64,000 bases of DNA, from contig CAJUAW010000001.1 of assembly GCA_910584605.1 (NCBI GenBank), positions 13,823-77,822 of the forward strand, written 5' to 3'. Below, piece by piece: positions 43,710 through 50,597 of the stretch. Position 1 is the stretch's first letter. Every line of letters begins with the position of its first letter. The position numbers and the translations under genes were made by a program. This stretch comes from an uncultured Oscillospiraceae bacterium (GTDB lineage: Bacteria > Bacillota_A > Clostridia > Oscillospirales > Oscillospiraceae). Below the pieces are notes generated by a model, which saw only the letters and a list, made by a program, of their open reading frames with translations, searched no databases and was not told the DNA's origin.

Positions 43710-44402
43710 TTACGCGGATGTCCCCAGCTCAAACTTATATCCAACGCCCCACACGGTCTTCAGCCGCCACTGGCCGCTGACCCCCTCCAGCTTCTCCCGC
43801 AGGCGCTTGATGTGGACATCCACCGTGCGGCTGTCGCCGAAGTAGTCAAAGCCCCACACTTCATCCAGCAGCTGGTTCCGGGTAAACACCCGGTTGGGGG
43901 AGGAGGCCAGATGGAACAGCAGCTCCAGCTCCTTGGGGGGCGTGTCCACCCGCTGGCCATCCACCAGCAGCTCGTAGGAGTCCAGGTTGATGACCAGCTT
44001 GTCAAAGGACAGCTTCTTCTCTCCGCTCTCCTCCTCCACGCCGCTGCGGCGCAGCACCGCATGGATGCGGGCCAGCACCTCCTTCATCTCAAAGGGCTTT
44101 ACGATATAGTCGTCCGCCCCCTGCTCCAGGCCGGACACCTTGTCCTCGGTCTCCCCTTTGGCGGTGAGCATGATAACAGGAGTCTTGTCCCCCTCCCGGA
44201 TCTTTTTCAGCACCGACCAGCCGTCCATGATGGGCAGCATCAGGTCCAGCAGCACCAGGTCGGGCTGGAAGGAGCGGAACAGCTCCACCCCCCGGCCCCC
44301 GTCCTTGGCCACCTGGGTCTCGAAGCCCTCCTTTTCCAGATAGAGGTGGAGCAGCTCGGCAATGTTGGCGTCGTCCTCAACGATCAGGACCTTCTTCGAC
44401 AT
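43710..44402 (-). CDS. OmpR/PhoB-family response regulator
   Basis: A 230-residue regulator. The receiver domain (1-120) has acidic pocket Asp10/Asp11, phospho-Asp53 in LVLLDLMLP, Thr in MLTAKGE and Lys in IVKPFE. The C-terminal winged helix (about 130-226) ends in the OmpR-type ELLFHLASSPNRVFTRNQLL, RTVDVHIKRLREKLE and VWGVGYKFE. Such proteins bind tandem repeats at about 11-bp period. Its own promoter carries TTCACA-N5-TTCACC, consistent with autoregulation (inferred). Confidence 0.95.
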   Translation of the reverse strand: MSKKVLIVEDDANIAELLHLYLEKEGFETQVAKDGGRGVELFRSFQPDLVLLDLMLPIMDGWSVLKKIREGDKTPVIMLTAKGETEDKVSGLEQGADDYIVKPFEMKEVLARIHAVLRRSGVEEESGEKKLSFDKLVINLDSYELLVDGQRVDTPPKELELLFHLASSPNRVFTRNQLLDEVWGFDYFGDSRTVDVHIKRLREKLEGVSGQWRLKTVWGVGYKFELGTSA

Positions 44403-44470
44403 AAAAACGGCACCTCACTCTTTTCCCGGGGACGGTCCTGCCCGTCCCCGCAGATGTTGTTTTCCTCTCT

Positions 44471-44512
44471 ATTATAACGCGAACCGCTTCGCTTGGGTGA
44501 ATAATTTGTGAA
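44471..44512 (-). promoter_or_regulatory. Promoter of the two-component/HtrA operon with tandem direct repeats
   Basis: On the minus strand TTCACA (44507-44512) and TTCACC (44496-44501) lie exactly 11 bp apart. They end 19 bp before a consensus TATAAT (44471-44476). There is no good -35, as expected for promoters activated by OmpR-family regulators. Confidence 0.6.
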
Positions 44513-44524
44513 TTACCGTCCGTT

Positions 44525-45688
44525 TTACTCCTCCACATAGGAGTGGTCCACCTGGATGATCGGGAAATAGCGGTCGGACAGCTCCCTCACCCCCCGGCAA
44601 AGCTCGGCCCGCACCTGGCTGTCCGACAGGCGGAAGCCGTAGGGGGCCATCACGTCGAAGAGGATGTTGGTGTGGATCGGACCAGCGGTGATGCGCAGGT
44701 CGTGGATGGTGAGCGCAGGATCGATCTGCCGGGCGACGTCCGCCACCTGCTTCCGCAGCGCCTCAGTGCGCTCATCCCGCACCACCGGGTCCATGTGGAT
44801 GCAGGTCTCCACGTGGTGCTTCCGCTTCAGCTCCCGCTCAATGTGGTCGATGATGTCGTGCAGCTCCAGCAGATCCCCTTCTGCGGGCACCTCGGCGTGG
44901 AGGGACATCATGGCCCGGCCTGGGCCGTAATCGTGGTACACCAGATCGTGGATTCCCAGAATATGGTCGTGGCCGCAGATGATGCGGTCAATGTCGGCGG
45001 CCAGCTCCCGGTCCATGGGGCGGCCCAGCAGAGGCGCGGCGGTATCCTTGGCGGCGCCCCAGCCGGTGCGTAGGATGAACAGCGCCACCGCCAGCCCCAG
45101 CCAGCCGTCCAGGGGCAGCTGGAACCGCTGCCCGGCGGCCAGGCCCAGCAGCAGCACACCCGTCGCGCAGGCGTCCGACAGGGAATCGGCGGCAGCTGCG
45201 GCCAGCGCGGCCGACTGGATCTGCCGGGACAGCGCCCGGTTAAAGGCGAACATCCCCAGCTTGACCGCAATCGACACCGCCAGAATGGCCGCGGTCAGAC
45301 CGGAGAAGACCGACGGCTCCGGATGGAGGATTCTTTGGACGGAGGACTGCACCAGCTCCGCCCCCACCAGAAGGATGAGCATCGCCACCACCAGCCCCGC
45401 CAGATACTCCACCCGGCCATGGCCAAAGGGGTGCTCCTCGTCCGCCTCCTGCCCGGCCAGCCGGAAGCCCACCAGTGTGACCACCGAGGAGGCCGCGTCG
45501 GACAGGTTGTTGAAGGCGTCGGCGGTAATGGCGATGGAGGCGGTCAGGATGCCCGCCAGCATCTTTCCCAGAAACAGCAGCAGATTCAGGGCCAGCCCCA
45601 GCCCTCCGGACAGCGCGCCGCACCACTGCCTGGTCTCAGGGGCCCGGGGGTCCCTGTCACGAAGACAAAAACGGATGAAAAAGTCCAC
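44525..45688 (-). CDS. Cation diffusion facilitator (CDF) family efflux protein
   Basis: A 387-residue metal/proton antiporter with six membrane segments (about 30-200) and a C-terminal cytoplasmic dimerisation domain. The TM2 site reads ADAFNNLSDA and the TM5 site ADSLSDA, so the zinc-type His-x3-Asp is replaced by Asn/Asp ligands, the pattern associated with Mn2+ or Fe2+ transporters. I start at GTG 45688, which has GAGGTG upstream; GTG 45706 is also in frame but lacks a site. It is transcribed toward the response regulator but has its own region. Confidence 0.88.
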   Translation of the reverse strand: MDFFIRFCLRDRDPRAPETRQWCGALSGGLGLALNLLLFLGKMLAGILTASIAITADAFNNLSDAASSVVTLVGFRLAGQEADEEHPFGHGRVEYLAGLVVAMLILLVGAELVQSSVQRILHPEPSVFSGLTAAILAVSIAVKLGMFAFNRALSRQIQSAALAAAAADSLSDACATGVLLLGLAAGQRFQLPLDGWLGLAVALFILRTGWGAAKDTAAPLLGRPMDRELAADIDRIICGHDHILGIHDLVYHDYGPGRAMMSLHAEVPAEGDLLELHDIIDHIERELKRKHHVETCIHMDPVVRDERTEALRKQVADVARQIDPALTIHDLRITAGPIHTNILFDVMAPYGFRLSDSQVRAELCRGVRELSDRYFPIIQVDHSYVEE

Positions 45689-45948
45689 GAAAAGAAAGCA
45701 CCTCACAGCTTGAAAAGAATGGGATTATCTGCCTTATAATCTTTTTATTTTCTCACAAGTGATTCTTTTTGTCAAGATAAGATCCTGTCAAGAATGGTAT
45801 AAAATGTTTTTATTCTGAAAAAACTACCAGAATCGTGTACGGATTACGAGCATGCGTCCATATTATGCGGACACATTCCAGCTCTCCACCATTTTATGCA
45901 AAACGACGAATGCCTAAAAATCAGCCTCGTTTTTCCTCGTCATTTTGC

Positions 45949-45977
45949 TTGCTTTTCTCCCCGCTGCATGGTACAAT
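45949..45977 (+). promoter_or_regulatory. Promoter of the AbgT-family transporter gene
   Basis: TTGCTT (45949-45954), 17-bp spacer and extended -10 TGG-TACAAT (45972-45977). The leader of about 120 nt begins with a TGCGGG/CCCGCA hairpin (45979-45996). The remaining 45689-45948 stretch is AT-rich, with TTGACA-like boxes for the divergent CDF gene and no gene. Confidence 0.65.
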
Positions 45978-46103
45978 GTGCGGGCTATGTCCCGCATATC
46001 AGTGGAAAAAGCGGGGAAGGAGGTTGTTTTTTCCACTCCAGACTGTACGTCATAGAAACACACCGGGACACAACATTTTTGAAGGTTTGAAGGAGAGAAA
46101 TTA

Positions 46104-47693
46104 ATGTCAAAGAAACACGACGCGCCTCAGAAGGTCAGCGCCTATAACCGCTGGCTCAATGGCATCGAAGCTGTAGGCAACAAGCTTCCTCACCCCGTCG
46201 CGCTGTTTGCCCTCTTTTGTCTATTCATCATCGTCATTTCTGCCATCTGCGCCGCGGTTGGCGTCTCCGCCACCGGCAAGCTGATCTCCAACGGCGAGAT
46301 GGCTGAAACCACCGTCACCGCCGTCAGCCTGCTGACCAAGGACGGCCTGGCCTATATTTTCTCCCACGCGGTGAGCAACTTCACCTCCTACGCCCCTCTG
46401 GGCATGGTGCTGGTGGCTATGCTGGGCGTAGGCGTGGCCGAGCAGTCTGGCCTGATCACCGCCCTGCTGAAGCAGACCGTGAAGGCCACCCCCAAGTCCC
46501 TCATCACCCCCGTGGTGGTCTTTCTGGGCGTGATGTCCAACATCGCCTCTGACGCGGGCTATGTGGTGCTGATTCCCCTGGGCGCCATGGTCTTCCGGGC
46601 CTATGGCCGCCACCCCATGGCCGGTCTGGCCGCCGCCTTCGCCGGCGTGTCCGGCGGCTTCTCCGCCAACCTGCTGGTGGGCACCACAGACCCCCTGCTG
46701 GCCGGCATCACCCAGACCGCCGTGTCCATCATCGACCCCAACTACCATGTTCAGGTGATGGGCAACTACTGGTTCATGTTCGTCTCTACCTTCCTGATCA
46801 CCATCGTGGGCACCTTTGTCACCGACAAGATCGTGGAGCCCCGGCTGGAGACCTTCAGCGGCGAGCTGCTGGGCGAGGAGGACGAGTCCCTCACCACCAT
46901 CACCGAGGCTGAGCGCAAGGGCCTGCGCAGGGCCGGCATCGTGGCGCTGATTTTCGTCGTGATTGTCATCGCCTGCTGCATCCCCGCCAACTCCTTCTTC
47001 CGGAACGAGAAGGGCGCCCTGCTGGGCCGTCCCGCCTCCCCCCTGATCGACGGCATCGTGGTCCTCATCGCCCTGCTGTTCTTCCTGCCTGCTGTGGCCT
47101 TCGGCAAGACCGTGGGCACCTTCAAGGACCACCGCGAGGTTTGCAACGCCATGGCCAAGTCCATGTCCACCATGGGCTCCTTCCTGGCCCTGGCCTTTGT
47201 CTCCTCCCAGTTTATCAAGTATTTTGAGTACACCAAGCTGGGCACCATCATCGCCCTGAACGGCGCCAACTTCCTGGATTCCATCAACATCGGTCTGATT
47301 CCGCTGATGGTCATCTTTGTGCTGTTCTCTGCCTTCATGAACCTGTTCATGGGCTCCGCCTCCGCCAAGTGGAACATCCTGGCCCCGGTGTTTGTCCCCA
47401 TGTTCATGCTGCTGGACTACAGCCCCGAGCTGTCTCAGCTGGCCTACCGCATTGGCGACTCCTGCACCAACGTCATCACCCCGCTGATGACCTACTTCGC
47501 CGTTATTGTGGTCTTTGCCCAGCGTTATGACAAGAAGGCCGGCATCGGCACCATCACCGCCACCATGCTGCCCTACTCCATCGCCTTCCTGATCTTCTGG
47601 ACCATTCTGCTTATCATCTGGCTGGCGGTATCCCAGGCTACCGGCGGCTTCCCGCCCATCGGCATCGACACCGGTCTGTTCTACGGCGTCTAA
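46104..47693 (+). CDS. AbgT-family transporter
   Basis: A 529-residue membrane protein with about 11-13 segments. The sequence (VGNKLPHPVALFALFC, SNIASDAGYVVLIPLGAMVF, GSASAKWNILAPVFVPMFML) matches the AbgT family, which takes up p-aminobenzoyl-glutamate in E. coli and exports sulfonamides in others. The M20 peptidase gene directly downstream supports uptake followed by hydrolysis of an amide-linked compound or peptide. GAAGGAGAG precedes the ATG. Confidence 0.92.
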   Translation: MSKKHDAPQKVSAYNRWLNGIEAVGNKLPHPVALFALFCLFIIVISAICAAVGVSATGKLISNGEMAETTVTAVSLLTKDGLAYIFSHAVSNFTSYAPLGMVLVAMLGVGVAEQSGLITALLKQTVKATPKSLITPVVVFLGVMSNIASDAGYVVLIPLGAMVFRAYGRHPMAGLAAAFAGVSGGFSANLLVGTTDPLLAGITQTAVSIIDPNYHVQVMGNYWFMFVSTFLITIVGTFVTDKIVEPRLETFSGELLGEEDESLTTITEAERKGLRRAGIVALIFVVIVIACCIPANSFFRNEKGALLGRPASPLIDGIVVLIALLFFLPAVAFGKTVGTFKDHREVCNAMAKSMSTMGSFLALAFVSSQFIKYFEYTKLGTIIALNGANFLDSINIGLIPLMVIFVLFSAFMNLFMGSASAKWNILAPVFVPMFMLLDYSPELSQLAYRIGDSCTNVITPLMTYFAVIVVFAQRYDKKAGIGTITATMLPYSIAFLIFWTILLIIWLAVSQATGGFPPIGIDTGLFYGV

Positions 47694-47706
47694 TCCTGGA
47701 CCCTGA

Positions 47707-47728
47707 GGGCGGCCATCGGCCGCCCTTT
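47707..47728 (+). terminator. Intergenic hairpin between the transporter and peptidase genes
   Basis: GGGCGGCC/GGCCGCCC stem with a 3-nt loop followed by TTTCTAATTTT; probably partial termination inside the operon. Confidence 0.6.
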
Positions 47729-47752
47729 CTAATTTTAAAGGAGGTTTTTCCC

Positions 47753-48859
47753 ATGATCAACAAAGAACGCCTGCTGAGCACCTTTTTAGACTATGTGCAG
47801 ATTGACAGCGAAAGCACCCACGAGGGGGCCATGGCCACCCGGGTCGCGGAGGACCTGAAGGCCATCGGCTGCCAGGTCTATGTGGACAACAGCGGCGAGC
47901 AGACGGGCAGCGAGACGGGCAACCTGTACTGCACCCTCCCCGGCACCGCCGAGGGGGAGCCCATCCTCTTCGCCGCCCACATGGACACCGTGGTCCCCGG
48001 CGTGGGGGTGAAGCCCGTTATTGAGGACGGCGTTATCCGCAGCAGCGGGGACACTGTGCTGGGCGGGGATGACAAGTCGGGCGTCGCCGCCATTGTAGAG
48101 GTTCTGCGCACCATCGTGGAGCAGAACCTGCCCCACCCCACTATCGAGGCTCTGTTCACCGTCTGCGAGGAGGTGGGCCTGCGGGGTTCCCGCCACATGG
48201 ACTACAGCCGCGTCACCGCCAAGAAGGCCGCCGTATTGGACAGCAGCGGCGACGCAGGGAAGATCATCACCGCCGCCCCCGGCCAGTATAAACTGAGCGC
48301 CGCCGTCATCGGCCGCCGGGCCCACGCAGGCGTGGCCCCCGAGGAGGGAATCAGCGCCGTGCAGGTGCTGTGCGAGGCCGTCGCCAACATGAAGCTGCTG
48401 CGCATTGACGAGGAGACCACCGCCAACATCGGAACCATCTCCGCCCAATACGCCACCAACATCGTCCCCGAGCGGGCGGAGCTGGTGGGCGAGTGCCGCA
48501 GCCGCCGGGACGACAAGCTGGAGGCCCAGGGCCAGCATATGATGGACTGCCTCCAGGCCGCCTGCGATAAGTACGGCGCCACTCTGGAGGGCGGTCTGAC
48601 CAAGGCCTACAGCGCCTACTCTTACACCGAGGACGACCCCTTTGTGCAGCAGCTGATGGCCGCCTGCCGCAAGGCGGGGCTGGAGCCCTCCCTGGCTGCC
48701 AGCGGCGGGGGGAGCGACGCCAACAACATGAGCGCCCACGGCCTGAAGGCCCTGGTGCTGGGCACCGGCATGGCCAAGGTCCACACCGTCCAGGAGGAGA
48801 TCACCGTCAAAAATCTGGAGGACACCGCCGCCCTGGTGCTGGCGATTGCCGTCCAATAA
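47753..48859 (+). CDS. M20-family metallopeptidase (PepT-like)
   Basis: A 368-residue zinc peptidase. The first metal ligand and adjacent Asp are in FAAHMDTVVPG, the bridging Asp in LGGDDKSGVAA, and the catalytic Glu pair in FTVCEEVGLRGS. A lid/dimer domain sits in the middle (about 180-290), and SGGGSDANNMSAHG carries late ligands. It resembles peptidase T-like tripeptidases. Next to AbgT it may instead cleave aminobenzoyl-glutamate-like amides. AAAGGAGG precedes the ATG. Confidence 0.9.
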   Translation: MINKERLLSTFLDYVQIDSESTHEGAMATRVAEDLKAIGCQVYVDNSGEQTGSETGNLYCTLPGTAEGEPILFAAHMDTVVPGVGVKPVIEDGVIRSSGDTVLGGDDKSGVAAIVEVLRTIVEQNLPHPTIEALFTVCEEVGLRGSRHMDYSRVTAKKAAVLDSSGDAGKIITAAPGQYKLSAAVIGRRAHAGVAPEEGISAVQVLCEAVANMKLLRIDEETTANIGTISAQYATNIVPERAELVGECRSRRDDKLEAQGQHMMDCLQAACDKYGATLEGGLTKAYSAYSYTEDDPFVQQLMAACRKAGLEPSLAASGGGSDANNMSAHGLKALVLGTGMAKVHTVQEEITVKNLEDTAALVLAIAVQ

Positions 48860-48898
48860 GGGCGGATTGGGGAGCAATGGGGAAAATCGTCCGCGAAT

Positions 48899-48953
48899 GT
48901 TCACAAAAAGTTCATTCCCCCGTCATGATTTAGCCGCATTCATATTCTATGAT
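48899..48953 (+). promoter_or_regulatory. Promoter of small RNA copy 1 with three 11-bp-spaced repeats
   Basis: TTCACA (48900-48905), TTCATT (48911-48916) and GTCATG (48922-48927) are spaced by exactly 11 bp. TATGAT (48948-48953) follows after 20 bp. No separate -35 is visible. Confidence 0.55.
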
Positions 48954-48959
48954 AGTACC

Positions 48960-49052
48960 GTAGTCAAGTGAATGAAATGTATCTCCTTTCTCTCTCCTTT
49001 ACAACACACAGGCAAGCCGCCCCGGTCGTATGGCCGGGGCGGCTTGCCGTTT
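48960..49052 (+). ncRNA. Candidate small RNA 1, C/U-rich with anti-Shine-Dalgarno motifs
   Basis: Predicted transcript of about 93 nt from the start 7 bases after TATGAT. It contains TCTCCTTT twice (48982-48989 and 48993-49000), complementary to AAAGGAGA-type ribosome sites, in a region without strong structure. A perfect 15-bp stem (49011-49025 with 49034-49048) with an 8-nt loop and a short GTTT tail follows. No convincing ORF is present. Start, size and function are inferred. Confidence 0.55.
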
Positions 49053-49068
49053 ACGGACGGAATTTGGA

Positions 49069-49123
49069 GTTTACAAAAAGTTCACGGCAATGTCATGAAA
49101 TTGCCGTATTTATCCCTTATGAT
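49069..49123 (+). promoter_or_regulatory. Promoter of small RNA copy 2 with three 11-bp-spaced repeats
   Basis: TTTACA (49070-49075), TTCACG (49081-49086) and GTCATG (49092-49097) at 11-bp period, then TATGAT (49118-49123) after 20 bp. The geometry is identical to copy 1. Confidence 0.55.
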
Positions 49124-49129
49124 AACACC

Positions 49130-49228
49130 CGTAGCCAAGCTACAACATGTATCTCCCATTTCTCCCTCTCCTTTTACAACACACACAGACAAACCGCTCC
49201 GGCTGTCCGCCGGGGCGGTTTGCCGTTT
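49130..49228 (+). ncRNA. Candidate small RNA 2, paralogue of small RNA 1
   Basis: Predicted transcript of about 99 nt. The 5' end can form GTAG-CCAAG-CTAC. Three TCTCC motifs follow (49152-49157, 49161-49166, 49167-49175), then a 15-bp stem (49188-49202 with 49210-49224) with one mismatch and one wobble pair, and GTTT. The hairpin keeps pairing with copy 1 despite base changes (for example AAGCC/GGCTT becomes AAACC/GGTTT), a covariation that supports a selected RNA structure. Confidence 0.55.
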
Positions 49229-49318
49229 CTGTGTGGCGGACATTTTTCACAATTTTGTTTTTTAGGGATTGTATTCCGGTGCAAAACGTTGTATCCTAGA
49301 GCATCGGGAGGGAACGCC

Positions 49319-50080
49319 ATGGATTATGACAAGCTGCTGAATATCTCGGTGGAGCTGGGCTGCCAGCTGATGTCCAGCGGAGCGGAGATCTACCGGGTGG
49401 AGGAGTCGGTGCGCCGGCTGCTCCAGGCCTACGGGCTGGAGTCCCCGGAGGTGTTCGCCATCCCAAACTGTGTGATCGTCAGCGTCACCACGCCGGAGGG
49501 CCACCCCATCACCCGGATGCGCCGCATTGGCAGCCACGGCACAAACATTGAGCTGCTGGAGCGGTGCAACGCCCTGTGCCGCCAGCTCTGCACCCAGCCC
49601 CCCTCGGTGGACAAGGCCCAGGAGCTGCTGTCCGCCACGGTGAAGGGCTCCCCCAAGTATGCCGCCTGGCAGGTGCTGATGGGCTACGGGATCGCCCCCG
49701 CCTTCTTTTCTCCTCTGTTCGGCGGCGGCGTGACCGACGCGCTGGCCGCTATGACCGGCGGTCTGGCCGTCGGGATCTGTCTGCTGTACGGGAGCCGCTT
49801 CATCGGTTCCAACAGCTTTTTCCGCACCGCCTTCTGCAGCGCGCTGGCCTCCCTGCTGTCCCTGGCGCTGGTGCAGATCGGGCTGGGCAACAGCCTGGAT
49901 ACGGTGACCATCGGCACCCTGATGGTGCTGGTGCCCGGCATGGCTCTGACCAACGCCATGCGGGAAATCATGGCCGGAGACATCATCTCCGGCCTGAGCC
50001 GGGCCGCCGAGTCCATTCTGACGGCGGCGGCCATCGCCATCGGTTCCGCCCTGGGGCTGGGACTGGTGGAGATGCTGTAG
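49319..50080 (+). CDS. ThrE/YjjP-family exporter, large subunit
   Basis: A 253-residue protein with a soluble N-terminal domain (about 1-115, with SSGAEIYRVEESVRRL) and about five membrane segments. The family exports threonine/serine (ThrE) or, in the split E. coli form YjjP-YjjB, succinate; the lengths here (253 plus 151) match the split form. The start at 49319 follows GGGAGGG; the longer frame to 48968 runs through the small RNA region and is rejected. The 49229-49318 leader has one TTCACA. Confidence 0.88.
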   Translation: MDYDKLLNISVELGCQLMSSGAEIYRVEESVRRLLQAYGLESPEVFAIPNCVIVSVTTPEGHPITRMRRIGSHGTNIELLERCNALCRQLCTQPPSVDKAQELLSATVKGSPKYAAWQVLMGYGIAPAFFSPLFGGGVTDALAAMTGGLAVGICLLYGSRFIGSNSFFRTAFCSALASLLSLALVQIGLGNSLDTVTIGTLMVLVPGMALTNAMREIMAGDIISGLSRAAESILTAAAIAIGSALGLGLVEML

Positions 50081-50098
50081 GGGAAGGAGCGGAGACCG

Positions 50099-50554
50099 AT
50101 GATCCTGATCTGGACGGATTACATCCTGCCCTGCGTCTGCGCCTGTTTGGCCTGCGTGGGTTTTTCTCTGGTGTTCAACATACACGGCATGGGCAAGCTG
50201 ATCTGCGGCGTGGGCGGAGCGCTGGGCTGGCTGATCTACCTGCTGGGCGGGAGCACCATATTTGCCGCGTTCCTGGCCTCGGCGGCCATCGGGGTGTATT
50301 CGGAGGTCATGGCCCGAATCCGCCGCTGTCCGGTGACCGGCTATCTGCTGGTCGCGCTGCTGCCCCTGGTGCCCGGCGGAGGCATCTACTACGCCATGAG
50401 CTACTGCGTCGCCGGGGACGTCTCCCGCTTTTTGTCCACCCTGCTCCACACCTTTGGCATGGCGGCGGCGCTGGCGGTGGGCGCAATGCTGACCTCCTCC
50501 CTGTTCCGGGCGGCGTACCCCTATCTGTACCGCCTGCGATCCGTCAAACGATGA
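50099..50554 (+). CDS. ThrE/YjjB-family exporter, small subunit
   Basis: A 151-residue membrane protein with four to five helices (VCACLACVGFSLVFNIHGMG, YLLVALLPLVPGGGIYYAMS), matching the threonine/serine exporter C-terminal domain (DUF3815/YjjB). It follows its partner by 18 bp and is closed by a terminator. Substrate unknown: an amino acid or a C4-dicarboxylate. Confidence 0.88.
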   Translation: MILIWTDYILPCVCACLACVGFSLVFNIHGMGKLICGVGGALGWLIYLLGGSTIFAAFLASAAIGVYSEVMARIRRCPVTGYLLVALLPLVPGGGIYYAMSYCVAGDVSRFLSTLLHTFGMAAALAVGAMLTSSLFRAAYPYLYRLRSVKR

Positions 50555-50555
50555 A

Positions 50556-50591
50556 AACCGGCCATCCTGCTGTCAGGATGGCCGGTTCCTT
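50556..50591. terminator. Bidirectional terminator between the exporter and the carboxypeptidase gene
   Basis: A perfect 14-bp stem (50556-50569 with 50574-50587) with loop CTGT, followed by CCTTTT. Confidence 0.85.
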
Positions 50592-50597
50592 TTCTCG

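Larger units (their letters stand above)
48899..49228 (+). repeat. Tandem duplication of a promoter-RNA-hairpin unit
   Basis: Unit 1 (48899-49052) and unit 2 (49069-49228) are offset by 170 bp. They share the upstream repeats, TATGAT, the CGTAG(T/C)CAAG start region, ATGTATCTCC, TTTACAACACACA and the terminal hairpin. Differences are spread across the unit, so the duplication is not recent, while key elements are retained. Confidence 0.8.

Noticed and set aside
45835..46104. Plus-strand 89- and 64-codon frames upstream of the AbgT gene
   Set aside because: Cys/His/Arg-rich random-looking translations lying across the promoter and leader, with no suitable ribosome site.
48899..49228. The duplicated unit considered as an insertion sequence or MITE
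   Set aside because: Head-to-tail copies with no terminal inverted repeats at the unit ends and no target duplication; retained promoter and hairpin elements fit RNA genes better.
48968..49318. N-terminal extension of the ThrE/YjjP gene through the small-RNA region
   Set aside because: The extended peptide is unlike the family, passes through two GC-rich hairpins, and the ATG at 49319 has GGGAGGG at good spacing.
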